Source: Sinorhizobium arboris LMG 14919 (lineage in GTDB: Bacteria > Pseudomonadota > Alphaproteobacteria > Rhizobiales > Rhizobiaceae). Taken from it: DNA of 64,000 bases. The stretch lies in assembly GCF_000427465.1 (NCBI RefSeq), contig NZ_ATYB01000014.1, positions 2,379,570 to 2,443,569 of the forward strand, given 5' to 3'. Both the position numbers and the translations under genes were made by a program. Numbering within the stretch: the first letter of the stretch is position 1; every line of letters begins with the position of its first letter. Positions 62,582 to 64,000 of the stretch are shown piece by piece. The notes below the pieces were generated by a model. It made no database searches, was not told the DNA's origin, and worked only from the letters and a program-made list of their open reading frames with translations.

Positions 62582-64000
62582 CTACAGCAGGCTCTCGATC
62601 ATGATGGGCAATTCGCGCACCCGCCTTCCGGTCGCGTGGTGAATGGCATTGGCTACCGCCGCCGACATGCCCACAAGCGCGATTTCACCGAGCCCCTTTA
62701 CCCCCAGCGGGTTGGCTATCGTGTCTTCCTCATCGACGAAATGGGCTTCGATGTGCGGCGTATCGAGGTTCACCGGCACGAGATAATCGGCCATATGCGC
62801 ATTGATCGGACGCCCGTCGCGCCTGTCGAGTACGGTCCGTTCCATGATTGCCATGCCGATGCCGCCGATCATGCCGCCGATGCACTGGCTCGTTGCAAGC
62901 TTCGGGTTCACGACCCGGCCGACGCCGTAGGTTCCCAGCGCCCGCCTGACCTTGATGGTCTTCACGTCCGGGTCGATCGCGACCTCCGCGAAGACCGCGC
63001 CGAACGAGTGCATGGAATAGTTTTGCGCGGTGTCGGGATCGCGGGACGCGCTCCCCTCCCCGGCAAGGGGGGCGCTGCCGGCGGAGGACACGAGATCGGC
63101 ATAGGAGATTCCGCCCTCGGACTGTCCTTTCACGAACACCATGCCGTTTCGCCATTCCAGCGCTTCCGGCGATTGCCCGGCGAACCCCGCATTGCCGCCG
63201 CCCTTTGCGGCAAGCACGACCGCCTTCGCCTGAAGGTCGAGGCATGCGGCCCTGATCGCGGAGCCGACCGAAGCCATGGTCATCGACCCGCCATGGGGCG
63301 GCGTCGCCGGAAAGTCGGAGCGGCCAAGAGAGAACCGGATTCTCTCGACGGGAATTCCCAGATAGTCCGCGGCGACCTGCGACATCGAGGTGTAGGTGCC
63401 CGGCCCCATATCGCTTGCCGCCGCCTCCACTTCAACGATCCCGTCGGGAAGAAGCCTTACTCGTGCGTTTGCCGGGGCAAACAGGCATGGATAAGAGGCA
63501 TTGGCCATTCCATAACCGATCAGAAGGCGCCCGTCCCGCATCGAGCCCGGCCCGGGCGTCCGCCGGCTCCAGCCGAAGCGCTCTGCCCCGAGATCGTAGC
63601 ACTTCAGCATCGATCGGCTGGAGAAGGGCACCTGCCGTCCCTCGTCGATCTGCGGTTCGTTGATCCGCCGCAAGTCGATCGGGTCCATCTGAAGCTTGTG
63701 GGCCAGTTCGTCGATCGCACATTCCAGCGCGTGGATGCCGCTCGCCTCGCCGGGCCCCCGCATGTAAGTCGGTGTGCTGGCGTCCAGAGGAATGAGACGA
63801 TAGCTCGTGCGGACGTTCGGGCAGGAATACATGAAGCTCGTCACGGAGGTGAGAGCCTCCATGAACTCCTCGTAACGGCTCGTCTCCCCTGCCCCTTCAT
63901 GGACGATACTGATGAGCTTGCCGTCGGGCTGCGCCCCCAGAGCGATGCGCTGCAGCGTGTAAGGCCGATGTCCCGTCGCGAAGAACATCTGTTTGCGCGT
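62582..64000 (-). CDS. molybdenum hydroxylase large subunit (xanthine dehydrogenase/aldehyde oxidase family), partial
   Basis: The C-terminal about 470 residues of a molybdopterin-binding subunit; the N-terminus lies beyond the right edge, since family-typical sequence (TRKQMFFATGHRPYTLQRIA) continues to the last base. Features include YMRGPGEASGIHALECAIDE, ASDMGPGTYTSMSQVAADYL and the late active-site Glu region NPLGVKGLGEIALVGMSAAV. The whole protein would be about 740 aa and works with FAD- and 2Fe-2S subunits encoded outside the window. The substrate (aldehyde, purine or isoquinoline type) is not predictable. Confidence 0.9.
   Translation of the reverse strand, partial: TRKQMFFATGHRPYTLQRIALGAQPDGKLISIVHEGAGETSRYEEFMEALTSVTSFMYSCPNVRTSYRLIPLDASTPTYMRGPGEASGIHALECAIDELAHKLQMDPIDLRRINEPQIDEGRQVPFSSRSMLKCYDLGAERFGWSRRTPGPGSMRDGRLLIGYGMANASYPCLFAPANARVRLLPDGIVEVEAAASDMGPGTYTSMSQVAADYLGIPVERIRFSLGRSDFPATPPHGGSMTMASVGSAIRAACLDLQAKAVVLAAKGGGNAGFAGQSPEALEWRNGMVFVKGQSEGGISYADLVSSAGSAPLAGEGSASRDPDTAQNYSMHSFGAVFAEVAIDPDVKTIKVRRALGTYGVGRVVNPKLATSQCIGGMIGGIGMAIMERTVLDRRDGRPINAHMADYLVPVNLDTPHIEAHFVDEEDTIANPLGVKGLGEIALVGMSAAVANAIHHATGRRVRELPIMIESLL

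Overview
The window is alpha-proteobacterial chromosomal DNA, most likely from Sinorhizobium/Ensifer (S. meliloti/medicae group). The basis is the high GC, rhizobial RIME-type palindromic repeats in several gene gaps, many tightly overlapping (ATGA) operons, many ABC transporters, a urease operon with the DUF1272 and GT29-like accessory genes typical of Rhizobiaceae, and a coxMNOP-type oxidase. The species call rests on memory of gene order and was not checked by a search. No tRNA, rRNA, CRISPR array, prophage or insertion sequence was seen.

Layout. 0-5 kb: a cupin gene diverges from an NMT1/THI5-type ABC importer operon (ATPase, GNAT acetyltransferase, two permeases, binding protein). 5.3-9.9 kb: an RND efflux adaptor and pump. 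10-17.8 kb, minus strand: a urease operon ureD-ureA-DUF1272-ureB-DUF1311-GT29-like-ureC, then a peroxiredoxin, a small monooxygenase-fold protein and ureE-ureF-ureG. Upstream of ureD lies a frameshifted remnant of a 2-hydroxyacid dehydrogenase. 18.2-19.9 kb: a Tat-exported alpha/beta hydrolase diverging from an OhrR-type regulator. 20-25.5 kb: the branched-chain amino acid transporter livHMGF, a DUF6867 gene and livK. 25.9-28 kb: a CysQ-like phosphatase, a single-domain response regulator and a Crp/Fnr regulator. 28.2-32.4 kb: an apparent quinone/electrophile detoxification group (SDR, a VOC dioxygenase-hydrolase fusion, an FMN reductase, a second VOC dioxygenase).

32.5-47.4 kb is a nitrogen-catabolic block. 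It holds a spermidine/putrescine-type ABC importer with a carbon-nitrogen hydrolase and an agmatinase-family ureohydrolase, a divergent LysR regulator, an aminotransferase, an EamA exporter, and a Puu-like set: aldehyde dehydrogenase, gamma-glutamylpolyamine oxidase-like and glutamine synthetase-like genes with a divergent GntR regulator. Together they suggest uptake of guanidino compounds or polyamines, release of urea for the nearby urease, and oxidation of the amine through gamma-glutamyl intermediates. 47.7-53.9 kb: a GntR regulator, a trans-sulfuration-type PLP enzyme and a sugar-type ABC importer. 54-59.2 kb: a cytochrome c and an aa3-type oxidase (coxM, N, O, P and a subunit IV). 59.7-62.3 kb: a dimethylglycine/sarcosine dehydrogenase-like flavoprotein. 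The right edge cuts a molybdenum hydroxylase large subunit.

Most of the window is ordinary metabolic chromosome. The best leads are a RIME element that forms the C-terminal tail of CoxM, a VOC dioxygenase fused to an alpha/beta hydrolase, the three non-canonical genes inside the urease operon, an OhrR that apparently controls an exported hydrolase, the guanidino/polyamine/urea gene neighbourhood, a 49-residue membrane microprotein outside any obvious annotation, and the decayed dehydrogenase upstream of ureD.
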